A stretch of 64,000 nucleotides of DNA from Aliidongia dinghuensis. Lineage in GTDB: Bacteria; Pseudomonadota; Alphaproteobacteria; ATCC43930; CGMCC-115725. The translations under genes were made by a program, and so were the position numbers. Positions 18,413 through 27,040 of this stretch are shown piece by piece. The notes under the pieces were generated by a model. It did not search any database, was not told where the DNA came from, and saw only the letters and a list, made by a program, of their open reading frames with translations. The first letter of the stretch is position 1; every line of letters begins with the position of its first letter. The stretch is from assembly GCF_014643535.1 (NCBI RefSeq), contig NZ_BMJQ01000015.1, forward strand, positions 1-64,000, given 5' to 3'.

Positions 18413-18937
18413 ATGTCTAAGCTTAAGACCGCCCTGTTGACCGCCATCGCGCTGGTTTCGGCCGCCGGCGTCGCCCATGCCCAGGCCGGGCTGAACGACC
18501 TCGAGATCGCGCACGCCGCCTACACGGCGGACACCATCGATATCGATTACGCCAAGATCGCGCTCGCCAAGACGAAGAACCCGGAGGTACGCCGCTTCGC
18601 CGAACTGATGATCCGCGACCACACGGCGGTGAACGAGGGGGCGGCCGCGCTTCTCGCCAAGCTGAAGGTTCAGCCTAAGGACAATGCGTTCAGCCAGTCG
18701 TTGATCTCAGGCGCCGCGGCCAAGAAAACCGAACTCAACGCCCTCGACGGCGTGGCGTTCGACCGCGCCTACGCCGCAAACGAGCTGGCCTACCACCAGG
18801 TCGTGAACAAAACCCTCAGCGAGACCTGGATCCCGACCGTCCAGAACGGAGAGGTCAAGGCCTTCCTGACTCAGGCGCTCGTCACTTTCCGCGTTCACGA
18901 AGAGCATGCCGGCCACATGGTCGGTGCGCTGAAGTAG
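18413..18937 (+). CDS. Exported DUF4142 protein
   Basis: This 174-aa protein has a clear Sec signal peptide (hydrophobic about 6-20, cleavage near AHA). Its mature part is a helical DUF4142 domain: a helix with AELMIRDHTAVNEGA, then LAYHQVVNKTL, ending in VHEEHAGHMVGALK. The conserved HT and His pairs recall ferritin-like four-helix proteins, and DUF4142 is predicted to share that fold. The role is probably periplasmic, of unknown activity, in a cluster with redox proteins. The spacing from the AhpD-like gene is 36 bp. Confidence 0.85.
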   Translation: MSKLKTALLTAIALVSAAGVAHAQAGLNDLEIAHAAYTADTIDIDYAKIALAKTKNPEVRRFAELMIRDHTAVNEGAAALLAKLKVQPKDNAFSQSLISGAAAKKTELNALDGVAFDRAYAANELAYHQVVNKTLSETWIPTVQNGEVKAFLTQALVTFRVHEEHAGHMVGALK

Positions 18938-18963
18938 CTTAACCTCGGCATCGGAGAGGCGTG

Positions 18964-19296
18964 ATGCTCGACAGACGCCAATTCATGCTGGCGCTGGCGG
19001 TTGGGGCTTACGCCCCACCGCTTCGTGCCGAAACGGCCGCACGGCCGATCCACCGGGTTGAGATCAAAGGCTTCGCCTTCGAGCCAGCACGCATCGAAGT
19101 GCGCGCCGGCGACACCGTCGAATGGATCAATCGGGATTTCGCCCCGCATACGGCGACGGCGGACAATAACGGATGGGACACCGGCTTACTGAAGAAAGAG
19201 GCAACGGGTCGCCTGGTGACGACGCAGCCGGGCGTGCTCAGCTACCACTGCGCGTTCCATCCGCACATGGAAGGCGTGATTATCGTCGTGGCCTAG
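18964..19296 (+). CDS. Small exported cupredoxin (amicyanin/plastocyanin-like)
   Basis: This 110-aa protein starts with DRRQFMLALAVGAYAPPLRA, a twin-arginine-like or short Sec signal. The mature domain is a minimal type I copper fold. VEWINRDFAPHTATAD holds the first His. YHCAFHPHMEGVIIV holds the Cys, second His and Met ligands in the order C-x4-H-x-x-x-M, close to family spacing. It would carry electrons in the periplasm. GGAGAGG lies before ATG 18964; a GTG one codon earlier is also possible. It sits between DUF4142 and a GST in the same operon-like series. Confidence 0.87.
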   Translation: MLDRRQFMLALAVGAYAPPLRAETAARPIHRVEIKGFAFEPARIEVRAGDTVEWINRDFAPHTATADNNGWDTGLLKKEATGRLVTTQPGVLSYHCAFHPHMEGVIIVVA

Positions 19297-19346
19297 CGGT
19301 CGCGCCGGCGCGGGGTTCCCTCGCACTTCTAGGAAGAAGGAAGAAA

Positions 19347-20042
19347 GTGACGCTCGATCATCCAATTTTCGTGCGCTGGCCGGCGCAGTACCCCGATCGG
19401 CTCCAGCTCTTTTCCCTGCCGACGCCTAACGGAGTGAAGGTCGGCATCATGCTGGAGGAGACGGGCCTCACCTATGAGCCCCACCGGATCGACATCCTGG
19501 CGGATGAAAGCCACGACCCGGCCTTTCTGGCACTCAACCCCAACGGCAAGATTCCCGCAATCTACGACCCCGACGGGCCGAGCGGCCGGCCGCTGGCGTT
19601 GTTTGAATCGGGCGCGATCCTGATCTATCTCGCCGACAAGACGGGGCAGTTCCTCTCGACCGATCCCAACACGCGCTACGAAACGATCCAGTGGCTGATG
19701 TGGCAGATGGGCGGCGTCGGGCCGATGTTCGGCCAAGTCGGCTTCTTCAACAAATTCGCCGGCAAGGCCTATGAGGACAAGCGCCCGCGCGACCGCTACG
19801 CAACCGAGTCAGCGCGGCTGCTCGGTGTCCTCGACGAACGGCTCGCGGGCCGCGACTGGGTGATGGGCGCTGACTACAGCATCGCCGATATTTCGCTGCT
19901 CGGCTGGGTGCGCAACCTGATCGGCTTTTACGAAGCGCGCGAGCTCGTCGGCTTCGACCGCTTTCTTCATGTGCAGGCGTGGCTCGACCGCGGCCTCGCG
20001 CGTCCGGCGGTGCGGCGCGGGCTGGAAGTGACTGCGGGCTAG
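19347..20042 (+). CDS. Glutathione S-transferase, YfcG/YghU-like
   Basis: This 231-aa protein is chosen with GTG 19347 because of the long purine-rich ribosome-binding sequence just upstream. The N-terminal thioredoxin-like domain has LPTPNGVKVGIMLEETGL, NPNGKIPAI and LFESGAILIYL. The helical C-terminal domain has QWLMWQMGGVGPMFGQ and YSIADISLLGWV. These blocks are those of E. coli YfcG and YghU (nu-class), which act as glutathione-dependent disulfide-bond reductases or peroxidases. It fits the redox theme of the neighbours. The frame is open upstream to 19173, but that part overlaps the cupredoxin gene. Confidence 0.9.
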   Translation: MTLDHPIFVRWPAQYPDRLQLFSLPTPNGVKVGIMLEETGLTYEPHRIDILADESHDPAFLALNPNGKIPAIYDPDGPSGRPLALFESGAILIYLADKTGQFLSTDPNTRYETIQWLMWQMGGVGPMFGQVGFFNKFAGKAYEDKRPRDRYATESARLLGVLDERLAGRDWVMGADYSIADISLLGWVRNLIGFYEARELVGFDRFLHVQAWLDRGLARPAVRRGLEVTAG

Positions 20043-20093
20043 AGAGGGCCCGCGAAGAACGACGTTCACCCGATACCCAGCGGGGGAAAGCCC

Positions 20094-20525
20094 ATGAAGA
20101 TCCGAACCATCATCGCCGCCACCTGTGCCGCCCTCGCCTTCTCGATGGCCGGCTCGATGGCCGGCCCCGCCTCCGCCCATGACGGCGAAGCGGAAACCGT
20201 CACGAAGAACTTCGAGGCGGCCATTCCCAATATCTCTGGCAAATCGCTGATCGCCGTGGAGGTCGATTACGCGCCGGGCGCAGCCTCTCCGTCACACGCC
20301 CACGCGAAGTCGGCTTTCATCTACGCCTATGTGATCTCGGGTGCGATCGAGTCGAAGGTGAATGACGGCGAGACGCGCATCTATCGGGCAGGCGAGAGCT
20401 GGTCCGAATCACCGGGCGCGTTCCATTCGATCAGCCGCAATGCGAGCAAGACCGAGCCGGCGAAGCTGCTCGCCGTCTTCGTCCTCGACACCAATGACAA
20501 AGCGCTGACCACGCCCGCCAAATAA
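20094..20525 (+). CDS. Exported cupin-domain protein
   Basis: This 143-aa protein has a signal peptide (hydrophobic about 6-26, cleavage near ASA) and a single cupin barrel. PSHAHAKSAFIYAYVISG is motif 1, with its His pair and a hydrophobic run. RAGESWSESPGAFHSISRN is motif 2, with the later His. Metal binding is likely. Many exported small cupins of this kind accompany oxidoreductase or stress genes, and their substrate is not known. It follows the GST gene by 51 bp. Confidence 0.85.
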   Translation: MKIRTIIAATCAALAFSMAGSMAGPASAHDGEAETVTKNFEAAIPNISGKSLIAVEVDYAPGAASPSHAHAKSAFIYAYVISGAIESKVNDGETRIYRAGESWSESPGAFHSISRNASKTEPAKLLAVFVLDTNDKALTTPAK

Positions 20526-20654
20526 ACCTTCAGACGCACGCGACAGCGCCAAGCATTGGACGCTTGCGCCGTGCTCGACCCGCGAGCGCCGCGGCGGACG
20601 GCGGTGAGTCTGCATTTCAGTCAGAGGCACATCCAGCTCAAGAAGAGACTGCAA

Positions 20655-21161
20655 ATGACCAATCTTACAAACCTGACTCGTCTTCAAATCGCTGAACAGG
20701 GTGCTGGCTCTCTCAACTTCCTGGCTCTGCTTAGATGGGCTTTGGTCGCTATCTTTCTTTGGTTCGGCGGAATGAAGTTCACTGCATACGAAGCAGCCGG
20801 TATCGCTCCGTTTATCGAACACAGTCCGATCATGAGCTGGCTGCACACCCTATTCGGAATTCAAGGGGCAAGCTACGTTATTGGCGTGCTTGAGCTATCC
20901 ACCGCTGCAGCTCTTATTCTTGGGGCCTTTCAGCCCATTTTTTCCGCATTGGGAGCGGCGATGTCCGCTGCGACCTATCTTATCACGCTCACCTTCTTCT
21001 TGAGCACGCCTGGCGTAGCAGAAGCGACGGCGGGCGGATTTCCGGCGATTTCGGCAGCACCGGGCCAGTTCCTTCTTAAGGACCTGGTTCTGTTGGCTGC
21101 ATCGCTTTCCCTTCTCTTGGCATCTGTACAAGGCCCGTGGCTCAACGTTCAGAAATCATGA
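20655..21161 (+). CDS. DUF417 (YkgB-like) inner-membrane protein
   Basis: This 168-aa protein has four predicted membrane segments (about 24-42, 70-92, 95-120, 138-158). It carries the DUF417 signature FGGMKFTAYEAAGIAPFIEHSP followed by a Gly-rich loop. E. coli YkgB and RclC belong here; RclC is part of the reactive-chlorine response. That link, with the nitroreductase, AhpD-like and GST genes, suggests an oxidative or electrophile stress role. ATG 20655 is chosen because the preceding codons carry no DUF417 sequence. Confidence 0.85.
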   Translation: MTNLTNLTRLQIAEQGAGSLNFLALLRWALVAIFLWFGGMKFTAYEAAGIAPFIEHSPIMSWLHTLFGIQGASYVIGVLELSTAAALILGAFQPIFSALGAAMSAATYLITLTFFLSTPGVAEATAGGFPAISAAPGQFLLKDLVLLAASLSLLLASVQGPWLNVQKS

Positions 21162-21272
21162 GACGGAAATCCTTGGTTTACCAATTGCATCTGCGACGCG
21201 GGCATCGGCTACTTCCATTCGTGAAGGGAGAGCCACGCCTCAAGCTTCGTCTGGCCCGAACTTCACGGTGCT

Positions 21273-21431
21273 GTGCACGAGCACCAGCCCTGGGGATTGC
21301 CGGGCCTCGAGCCGCCGGTGCGCGAGGTGCTCGCTGATCCGCTCATTCGGGCCGTCATGCGGAACGGCGGCGTGTCCCTCGCCGCGCTCGAATCGCTCGT
21401 CGACGACATCCGACGGCGTAGTCGCCACTGA
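21273..21431 (+). CDS. Small ORF, possibly the tail of a truncated gene
   Basis: A 52-codon frame from GTG 21273 reads like real protein: PPVREVLADPLIRAVMRNGG, then a helix SLAALESLVDDIRRR. It has strong G/C at third positions. The frame is open only back to 21225, where a TGA stops it, and no good ribosome-binding site is visible. I do not recognise the family, although short helical proteins with 'LADPLIRAVM'-like cores are common small hypotheticals. It sits just before the broken LysR gene. Confidence 0.4.
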   Translation: MHEHQPWGLPGLEPPVREVLADPLIRAVMRNGGVSLAALESLVDDIRRRSRH

Positions 21432-21464
21432 GCGAAGGTGAACGCAATTACTGACAGGCATCTG

Positions 21465-21683
21465 ATGGAGCCGCGGCATCTACGCTATTTCCTGGCTGTG
21501 GCGGAGGAGCTGAACTTCAGCCGTGCCGCTCAGCATCTGCACATCGCCCAGCCGCCTCTGAGCCAGCGGATCCGCCGGCTCGAGGACGAGCTCGGACTCC
21601 AGCCGTTCGAGCGCGGCACGGGCACCAAGATCTTCATGAGAGACCTCACTGTTGCGCCCAGATCGACTGCAGCAATGGTCTAG
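21465..21683 (+). pseudogene. LysR regulator fragment (DNA-binding domain only)
   Basis: The first 55 codons give a complete LysR helix-turn-helix: MEPRHLRYFLAVAEELNFSR, HIAQPPLSQRIRRLEDELG. After LQPFERGT the reading leaves the family and stops at TAG 21681-21683, at the left end of the insertion sequence. A normal LysR protein is about 300 aa, so the effector domain is lost. The break in similarity is about 50 bp before the IS end, so the damage was more than a simple insertion. A GTG at 21438 is an alternative start. Confidence 0.8.
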
Positions 21684-22470
21684 CAGGCCGTTGAACAACT
21701 CACGCGCGCCGTGCTGTGAGCGTGGCGTCGTCGCCGTTGTCAAAGGATAGCTCGAATTCGAGGGAGCTATCGTCCTGGAGTTCGGCGGAGGCCTCGCCGG
21801 AGACCCGCGTCAGCCGGGCATCGACGATCAGTCCGGAGCGGTTCTCCATCAACCCGTGGCCGATGTAGCGGAGCCTCGCCTCCATGCCCGGCCCCTTGCG
21901 GTAGAGCATGGCATCGGGATCGGTCGTGCTGCGATGCGTCTCGTTCGACCGCTTCTGGCCCTTGAAATCGGCTGCGGCGTTGCGGCCGCCTTCGCTCGGG
22001 GTGCCGCCCTCCGGCGGGTCCTTCGGCTTGAAGCTCTTCATCGACGCCCAGGCTTCGATCAGCGTGCCGTCCACCGAGAAGTGCTCGCTCGACAGGAGCC
22101 GCCTCATCCAGGGGCAAACATCAGGTCTTACACTTGAACAAAAGGTCGAACTCCAGCCGCTCCATCAGCTGGCGCTCGGAACGGATCGAATAGAACGCCT
22201 GCAGCAGCTTCTCCGGCGCGATCGACGGCCGGCCGGTGCCGGAATAGAGCGCCGTGAAATCCGCCGACAGCGCCCCCAGCGCCGCATCCGTCAGCACCCG
22301 GATCGCCCGCAGCGGATGGTCCGCCCGAACCCGCTGCTCCAGGTCGACATAGGAGAACAGCTCTCCAGACCGCCGATCCGATCCCCGCATCGCTTCCCCT
22401 CGACGAGCACCGCCCGTCGAGTGAATCATGGCCTAACTCGGTCGGCTACCGGTTTTTCAACGAGCTGCTA
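21681..22470 (-). mobile_element. Degenerate IS5-like insertion sequence with internal deletion
   Basis: The 790-bp element has imperfect terminal inverted repeats: TAGCAGGCCGTTGAACAAC at 21681 and, read inward from 22470, TAGCAGCTCGTTGAAAAAC. Inside, on the minus strand, are two transposase pieces. The N-terminal piece (22121-22390, MRGSDRRSGELFSYVDLEQR, then a segment ending LMERLEFDLLFK) and a later piece (21700-22107, SSEHFSVDGTLIEAWASMKS, ending near DDATLTARRA) belong to one IS5-type transposase. The connecting segment with the first catalytic Asp region is missing, and the C-terminal catalytic part is cut. It should not move by itself. It ends 9 bp from the stop of the MFS gene. No clean target duplication was resolved. 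Confidence 0.82.
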
Positions 22471-22478
22471 AAGGGCCG

Positions 22479-23795
22479 TTACCTGAGGGTTCGTTGCGTC
22501 TTCACGAAGAAGCCAACGCCAGCGGCGCCCATACTGGCGACTATGCCGGCAAGAACGAAGGCGGCATCGAAGCTGCCGCTATAGCGGATGATAAAGCCGG
22601 TGATCAGCGGCGCCAGGATGCCCGCGCAATTCGCGACGAAATGAACGAAGCCTGTGACAGCGCCCACATGCGGAGCGGGGATCAAGTCCAGCACGATCAC
22701 GAAATACTGGCTTCCCGAAAGATACATGAAAAATACTGCGATCCCCATGATCGCGATCGCCGCCGCCGGGCTCGCAACCAGTCCAGCCAGGGCGACGCCG
22801 ACCGCGGCGATCGCCAGGCTCGATACCAGAATGAGCTTGCGGGAAAACACTGGATCTCCAGTTCTACTTGCCAGCTTGTCCGAGAGGAGGCCGCCAGTCG
22901 CCAACCCTACGGAACCCAGCGCCCAGGGAATTGCGCTGACCAGGCTCATGTCCTGGATCGCCATGTGTTTGGCGGTCACCAAGTAGCTCGGAAACCAGGT
23001 GAGAAAGAAGAACAGAAGATAAGAATATCCGAAGAATGCGAAGGCGATCGAGATCATCGCGGATCGTCGGATGAGCCCGACGACAGCAGACGTCGAATGA
23101 GAGGAGATATTGGCTTCATCGACCGGCGCCATGGTTTTGCTTATCGGCGTGGTGGTAGAGTTCCACCTGGATGGGAAGCGATTGAAAATCGCCCAAGCGA
23201 CGCTCCAGAGCAAGCCAAGCGCGGCTATTGCCACGAAGGCGACTTGCCAACTCGTCATCCCCGCTATGAACACGACGAGAGGGCCTGAAATCATCGCGCC
23301 GAGAGACGTTCCGGTCGCTCCGAGCGAGATCGCCGTCGCCTGCTGGTGCCGGGGGAACCACCGGCCGATGAGTTTCGTGCTCGTGGCCCCCAATCCACCT
23401 TCGCCCATACCGAATAAAACCCGGACCAGCAGGAGCGTCTCCAAGGTTCGGGCAACGGCCGTCAGTCCGCAAAACACCGACCAGACGACCACGCAAGCCA
23501 GCAACACCCATTGCGGTTTGAACTTATCGGCCGCCCAGCCGCCGACAAGGCAAAACGCGGCGTAGCCGACCGCGAAACTGCTGAAAACGATACCCAACTC
23601 GGCCGGGTCCAGCTTGAGGTCGCGCGCGATGAGAGGGGCCAAGACCGAGAGCGAGGCCCGGTCAAGGTAATTGAGGAGACCGGCCACGAACAAGAACGTC
23701 AGCATGAGCCATCGATCCCCTCTGGCGAGATCGAGCGGGCGGACTGAACATGTTTGTGCTTGCGCAGGTCGAGACAACAATGGCGCGTCCTCCAC
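22479..23795 (-). CDS. MFS transporter, anion:cation symporter (ACS) type
   Basis: This 438-aa protein has about 12 membrane segments and the MFS motif GGWAADKFKPQ between TM2 and TM3. Early NYLDRASLSVLAP and MGEGGLGATSTKLIGRWFP are typical of the ACS branch (galactonate, glucarate, phthalate and tartrate carriers). It likely imports an organic acid anion by proton symport. The gene is intact and ends just outside the IS. No catabolic gene is directly joined to it, and its regulator could be the broken LysR gene on the other side of the IS. Confidence 0.88.
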   Translation of the reverse strand: MEDAPLLSRPAQAQTCSVRPLDLARGDRWLMLTFLFVAGLLNYLDRASLSVLAPLIARDLKLDPAELGIVFSSFAVGYAAFCLVGGWAADKFKPQWVLLACVVVWSVFCGLTAVARTLETLLLVRVLFGMGEGGLGATSTKLIGRWFPRHQQATAISLGATGTSLGAMISGPLVVFIAGMTSWQVAFVAIAALGLLWSVAWAIFNRFPSRWNSTTTPISKTMAPVDEANISSHSTSAVVGLIRRSAMISIAFAFFGYSYLLFFFLTWFPSYLVTAKHMAIQDMSLVSAIPWALGSVGLATGGLLSDKLASRTGDPVFSRKLILVSSLAIAAVGVALAGLVASPAAAIAIMGIAVFFMYLSGSQYFVIVLDLIPAPHVGAVTGFVHFVANCAGILAPLITGFIIRYSGSFDAAFVLAGIVASMGAAGVGFFVKTQRTLR

Positions 23796-23977
23796 TACGG
23801 CGACCGGCGCGAGCGCGAGATGATATCGTTCGGGAAGTGGGAGCAGCAGGTCGATGGCGTTCGGATGTTAGGCCACAAGCACGCTCTCGACCATAGGCCG
23901 CCGCGATATCCACCGCGAGGCCAAGCCTTTGCGCCGTTGCCGTCGCGCCAAATGCCCAGGGGTATGACGCCCATCAT

Positions 23978-24010
23978 GAGGTAGGCGCACAAACAAAGTG
24001 CGCCCGCCTC
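23978..24010 (-). terminator. Hairpin after the SDR-DUF427 genes
   Basis: GGCGCAC (23984-23990) pairs with GTGCGCC (23998-24004) around AAACAAA, extended by GAGG/CCTC after a 2-nt mismatch. It starts 8 nt after the DUF427 stop on the minus strand. There is no T-run, so it is a stem-loop terminator or RNA-end protector candidate only. Confidence 0.45.
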
Positions 24011-24018
24011 GTCGAACT

Positions 24019-24399
24019 CTAGGCGGCGCCTTCCTCGATCGCGTCGACGCGATCAGGATAGAAAGCGAGATGGTCTTTGATGGCGGAGACGCTGTCGTAG
24101 GGCTCCTCGTAGCTCCAGACCGCGTCGAGCGAACGCGTGCCACCCACCGGAATGCTGAAATAGGATGCCTCGCCCTTGTAGGGGCAATAGGTATGGCTCT
24201 CGGTTCGGCTGAGTGCCCCCATGTCCACGTCCTCGCGTGGCACATACTGCACCGCGGGATAGCTGGCCTCGCGCAAGGTGAGCGCATGCGTGGTGTCGGC
24301 GATGACCTTGCCGGCCAGCGTCACCACGACACGGTTGGGGTTGGGGGTGATCGAGATGGGATGATCAGGGCCGGGAATTTTGATCACGCGCTCGGGCAT
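24019..24399 (-). CDS. DUF427 domain protein
   Basis: This 126-aa protein matches DUF427: SYPAVQYVPREDVDMGALSR, HTYCPYKGEASYFSI and a C-terminal YPDRVDAIEE block. The fold is a small beta barrel of unknown function, often encoded near oxidoreductases. ATG 24399 is preceded by GGAGGACCC. The frame is open far upstream to 25164, but that reading is antisense-like and overlaps the SDR gene. It follows the SDR gene by 26 bp and probably shares its transcript. Confidence 0.85.
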   Translation of the reverse strand: MPERVIKIPGPDHPISITPNPNRVVVTLAGKVIADTTHALTLREASYPAVQYVPREDVDMGALSRTESHTYCPYKGEASYFSIPVGGTRSLDAVWSYEEPYDSVSAIKDHLAFYPDRVDAIEEGAA

Positions 24400-24425
24400 G
24401 ATGGGTCCTCCTGCGTTGCGTCGGG

Positions 24426-25172
24426 TCAGAGCTTCGAACCGCCATCGACCCGCAGCGTGTCGCCAGAGACCCAGCGAGCCGCGTCGGAGGCGAGAAAGGC
24501 GATCGCGCCGGCAATGTCCTCCGGCTGGGCGACACGCTTCAGCGCCTGCATCGCCGTCGTCGCGTCGCGTCCTGCTTCGGTCTTGGCGAAGCTTGACATA
24601 TCCGTCGCCACGACGCCGGGCGCCACGGCGTTGACACGGACGCCCCGGGGGCCCAGCACGGCCGCGAAGTGCTTCACCAGGGTATCTATGGCGCCCTTGG
24701 TGGCGGCATAAGCCGACAGTGTGCCAACCGCCGCATGCGCCGCCAGCGAAGAGATGAAGATCACGCTGGAATCCTCGCGCAAGATCGGCAGCAGCTGCTG
24801 CACCAGGAAGAACGGTGCGCGAACGTTTACGGCGAACAGGGCGTCGAAGTCCTCGACGGTGGTGTCCTCGATCGAGCTCATTTTGGCGATGCCGGCGTTG
24901 GCAACGAGAATGTCGAGCCGTTCGCCAACGATCGCTCGCACCTGGCGGGCCAGATTCGTCGGCCCCTCGGGCGAGGCCAGGTCGGCGCCGATAGCCTGAG
25001 CCCGGCCGCCGGCGGTGCGAATTTGCGTCACCACGGCCTCGGCCTCCGCAGCATTCTTGCCATAGTGGACGAGGACCTGGGCCCCGGCTTCGGCAAGGGC
25101 CAGGGCGGTCGCCCGACCGATGCCACGCGAGGCGCCGGTGACGAGGGCGGTCTTTCCGTTGCAATTGCTCAT
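24426..25172 (-). CDS. Short-chain dehydrogenase/reductase (SDR)
   Basis: This 248-aa classical SDR has the NAD(P)-binding TGASRGIG near residue 13, NAG, catalytic Ser in ISSLAAHAAVG, YAATK (Tyr/Lys pair) and the C-terminal VSGDTLRVDGGSKL. The GASRGIG motif and following residues do not settle NADP versus NAD. GGAG lies before ATG 25172. It is paired with a second SDR 114 bp upstream on the same strand and a DUF427 gene downstream. The substrate is unknown. Confidence 0.9.
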   Translation of the reverse strand: MSNCNGKTALVTGASRGIGRATALALAEAGAQVLVHYGKNAAEAEAVVTQIRTAGGRAQAIGADLASPEGPTNLARQVRAIVGERLDILVANAGIAKMSSIEDTTVEDFDALFAVNVRAPFFLVQQLLPILREDSSVIFISSLAAHAAVGTLSAYAATKGAIDTLVKHFAAVLGPRGVRVNAVAPGVVATDMSSFAKTEAGRDATTAMQALKRVAQPEDIAGAIAFLASDAARWVSGDTLRVDGGSKL

Positions 25173-25286
25173 GGTCGTGCTCCTTGCGGCGCGAGAGGCT
25201 GAAGGTGTCGAGCCGGTCGCGCCCCTAAAGGTTCGAAGAAAAGCTTTTCTGGCGGGCCGGATGATCTCATCCGGCCCTGGCGTGCT

Positions 25287-26027
25287 CTAGGCGTTGGTGC
25301 CGCCATCGACGGTGAGGCTTGCGCCGGTGATGTAGCTGGCCTCGGGGCCGGCAACGAAGGCCACCATGGCAGCGATGTCGTCGACATGGCCGTAGCGCTT
25401 TAACGCCGTGTTCTCGGTCTGCGGCGTGGCCCAGTCTCCAGCCGCCGGATTCAGGTCTGTATCGATCGGGCCGGGCTGGATGTTGTTGACGGTAATCCCA
25501 CGCGGGCCAACTTCACGCGACAGCCCTTGCGTGAACATCTTCACCGCGCCCTTGGTGGCGGAATAGGCGACCAGGCCCGGCGTCATCATCCGCTCGCCGA
25601 CGCACGAGCCGATATTGATGATGCGGCCGCCAGCGCCCAAATGCTTCAGCGCGGCCTGGGTGGCGACGAACACGCCACGCAGGTTGAGATTGATCACCTG
25701 ATCCATCTCTTCCAACGTCGCCTCCTCGAACGGCTTGGGGATGGCCGTGCCGGCGTTGTTGACCAGCACGTCGAGCCGACCGAAAGCGGCGACCGCCGCC
25801 TCGACCGCCGCGGCGACGGCCTTGGCATCAGTGGCGTCCGCCTGGATGGCGACCGCCTTGCCGCCGGACGCCTCGATGGCCTTGACCACCTCGGCTGCGG
25901 CAGCCGCGCCCCGGGCGTAGGTGATGGCTACGCTGGCGCCATCGGCGGCCAGCCGCTTGGCGATCGCCGCGCCGATACCACGCGAACCGCCGGTGACGAG
26001 CGCAGCCTTGTTGCTCAGGTTTGCCAT
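25287..26027 (-). CDS. Short-chain dehydrogenase/reductase (SDR), paralogue of the next gene
   Basis: This 246-aa classical SDR has TGGSRGIG, NNAG, the Ser of INIGSCVGE, YSATK and a C-terminal ITGASLTVDGGTNA. It resembles the adjacent SDR in layout and may be an old duplicate. AAAGGAGCC lies before ATG 26027. With the alpha/beta hydrolase 71 bp upstream it forms a likely operon reading away from the divergent LysR gene. The substrate is unknown. Confidence 0.9.
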   Translation of the reverse strand: MANLSNKAALVTGGSRGIGAAIAKRLAADGASVAITYARGAAAAAEVVKAIEASGGKAVAIQADATDAKAVAAAVEAAVAAFGRLDVLVNNAGTAIPKPFEEATLEEMDQVINLNLRGVFVATQAALKHLGAGGRIINIGSCVGERMMTPGLVAYSATKGAVKMFTQGLSREVGPRGITVNNIQPGPIDTDLNPAAGDWATPQTENTALKRYGHVDDIAAMVAFVAGPEASYITGASLTVDGGTNA

Positions 26028-26098
26028 GGGATGGCTCCTTTCAAAGGATCAGGGGTTTTCAGGAAGGGAAAGAAGAGGCCGTCGGTCGCGCCGATCGG

Positions 26099-26941
26099 CT
26101 AGCTCCCCAGGAACAAGGTGGCCTCGGCCACGAACAGCTCGGGGTACTGGTAGAAGGACCCGTGGTTGGAGTCCGGGTAGAGGATGAGCTGCGCGTTCGG
26201 CAGGGTCTGCTGGAGCACGAATGAATTGTAGGTCGGGATGATCACGTCGTTGCTGCCCTGCACCACCAGGGTCGGCTGACGGATGGTCTTCAGATAATCG
26301 AGGTAGCCGTCGACTTCTCGGTAGGCCAGGTACTCGCCGATCGCCGCGAGCTGGGCGTCGATGGTCTGCTGGCCGACCAGCGGATCGCGATCCTGGCGAC
26401 GAAGCTTGCGCTCCAGGAACGCAAGACCGGCGGCTTGGCTGGCCTCAGATGGCGTGAAATGTACCTTTAGCCACAGGTGCTCGGCCGGCTCATAGGTCCT
26501 GCCGAAGATCGACGAGGACTGGCTGGTCGACATGTCCGCACCGCGCAGGCCCGTGCCGACGAGGATCAGCTTGCGCACGAGCTCGGGCGCCTGCACCGCG
26601 ATCTCCTGCGAGATCATGCCGCCGATCGAGAAGCCCAGAATGTCGACCTCGCTCAGGCCGAGAGCGCGGATGAAGGCGATGGCATTGGCGCCCATCTCCT
26701 GAAAGGTGGAGGGCGTCTCACCAGAGCTGCTGGCGACGCCGGCATTATTGAACAGGATCACTTCGCGTGTCCTGGCCAAGCCGTTGGTCACCGCCGGATC
26801 CCAATGGTCCAGGGTTCCCTGAAAGTGCTGGTTGAAGACGATCGGCACGCTGCCGGCCTTGCCGAAGCGGCGATAGGCGAAGCGGATGCCATTGGCCTCG
26901 ACATACTGGGTGGGAGCCGTTTCGTGGATATGTTCGGTCAT
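26099..26941 (-). CDS. Alpha/beta hydrolase
   Basis: This 280-aa protein has an alpha/beta-hydrolase core with nucleophile elbow GFSIGG, an acidic residue after VVQGSNDVIIP and the late His in DSNHGSFYQYP. An oxyanion-side segment, FNQHFQGTLDHWDP, is also present. This set is that of esterase, haloperoxidase-like or C-C hydrolase branches. ATG 26941 is taken because family similarity begins there. The frame opens to 26998. It is the first gene of the set divergent from the LysR gene and probably its target. Confidence 0.87.
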   Translation of the reverse strand: MTEHIHETAPTQYVEANGIRFAYRRFGKAGSVPIVFNQHFQGTLDHWDPAVTNGLARTREVILFNNAGVASSSGETPSTFQEMGANAIAFIRALGLSEVDILGFSIGGMISQEIAVQAPELVRKLILVGTGLRGADMSTSQSSSIFGRTYEPAEHLWLKVHFTPSEASQAAGLAFLERKLRRQDRDPLVGQQTIDAQLAAIGEYLAYREVDGYLDYLKTIRQPTLVVQGSNDVIIPTYNSFVLQQTLPNAQLILYPDSNHGSFYQYPELFVAEATLFLGS

Positions 26942-27040
26942 GACCAGAATTCTTTCTGATGTGCCGCGGCGGGGATTAGCTTCGCCGTTCGCATGCATGA
27001 GGTAAGTCGTGCTCGCCTTTGTGAAAAAGACTTTGTAGGC

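Noticed and set aside
22494..23288. A 264-codon plus-strand frame
   Set aside because: It is antisense to the MFS transporter, which has full membrane topology and motifs.
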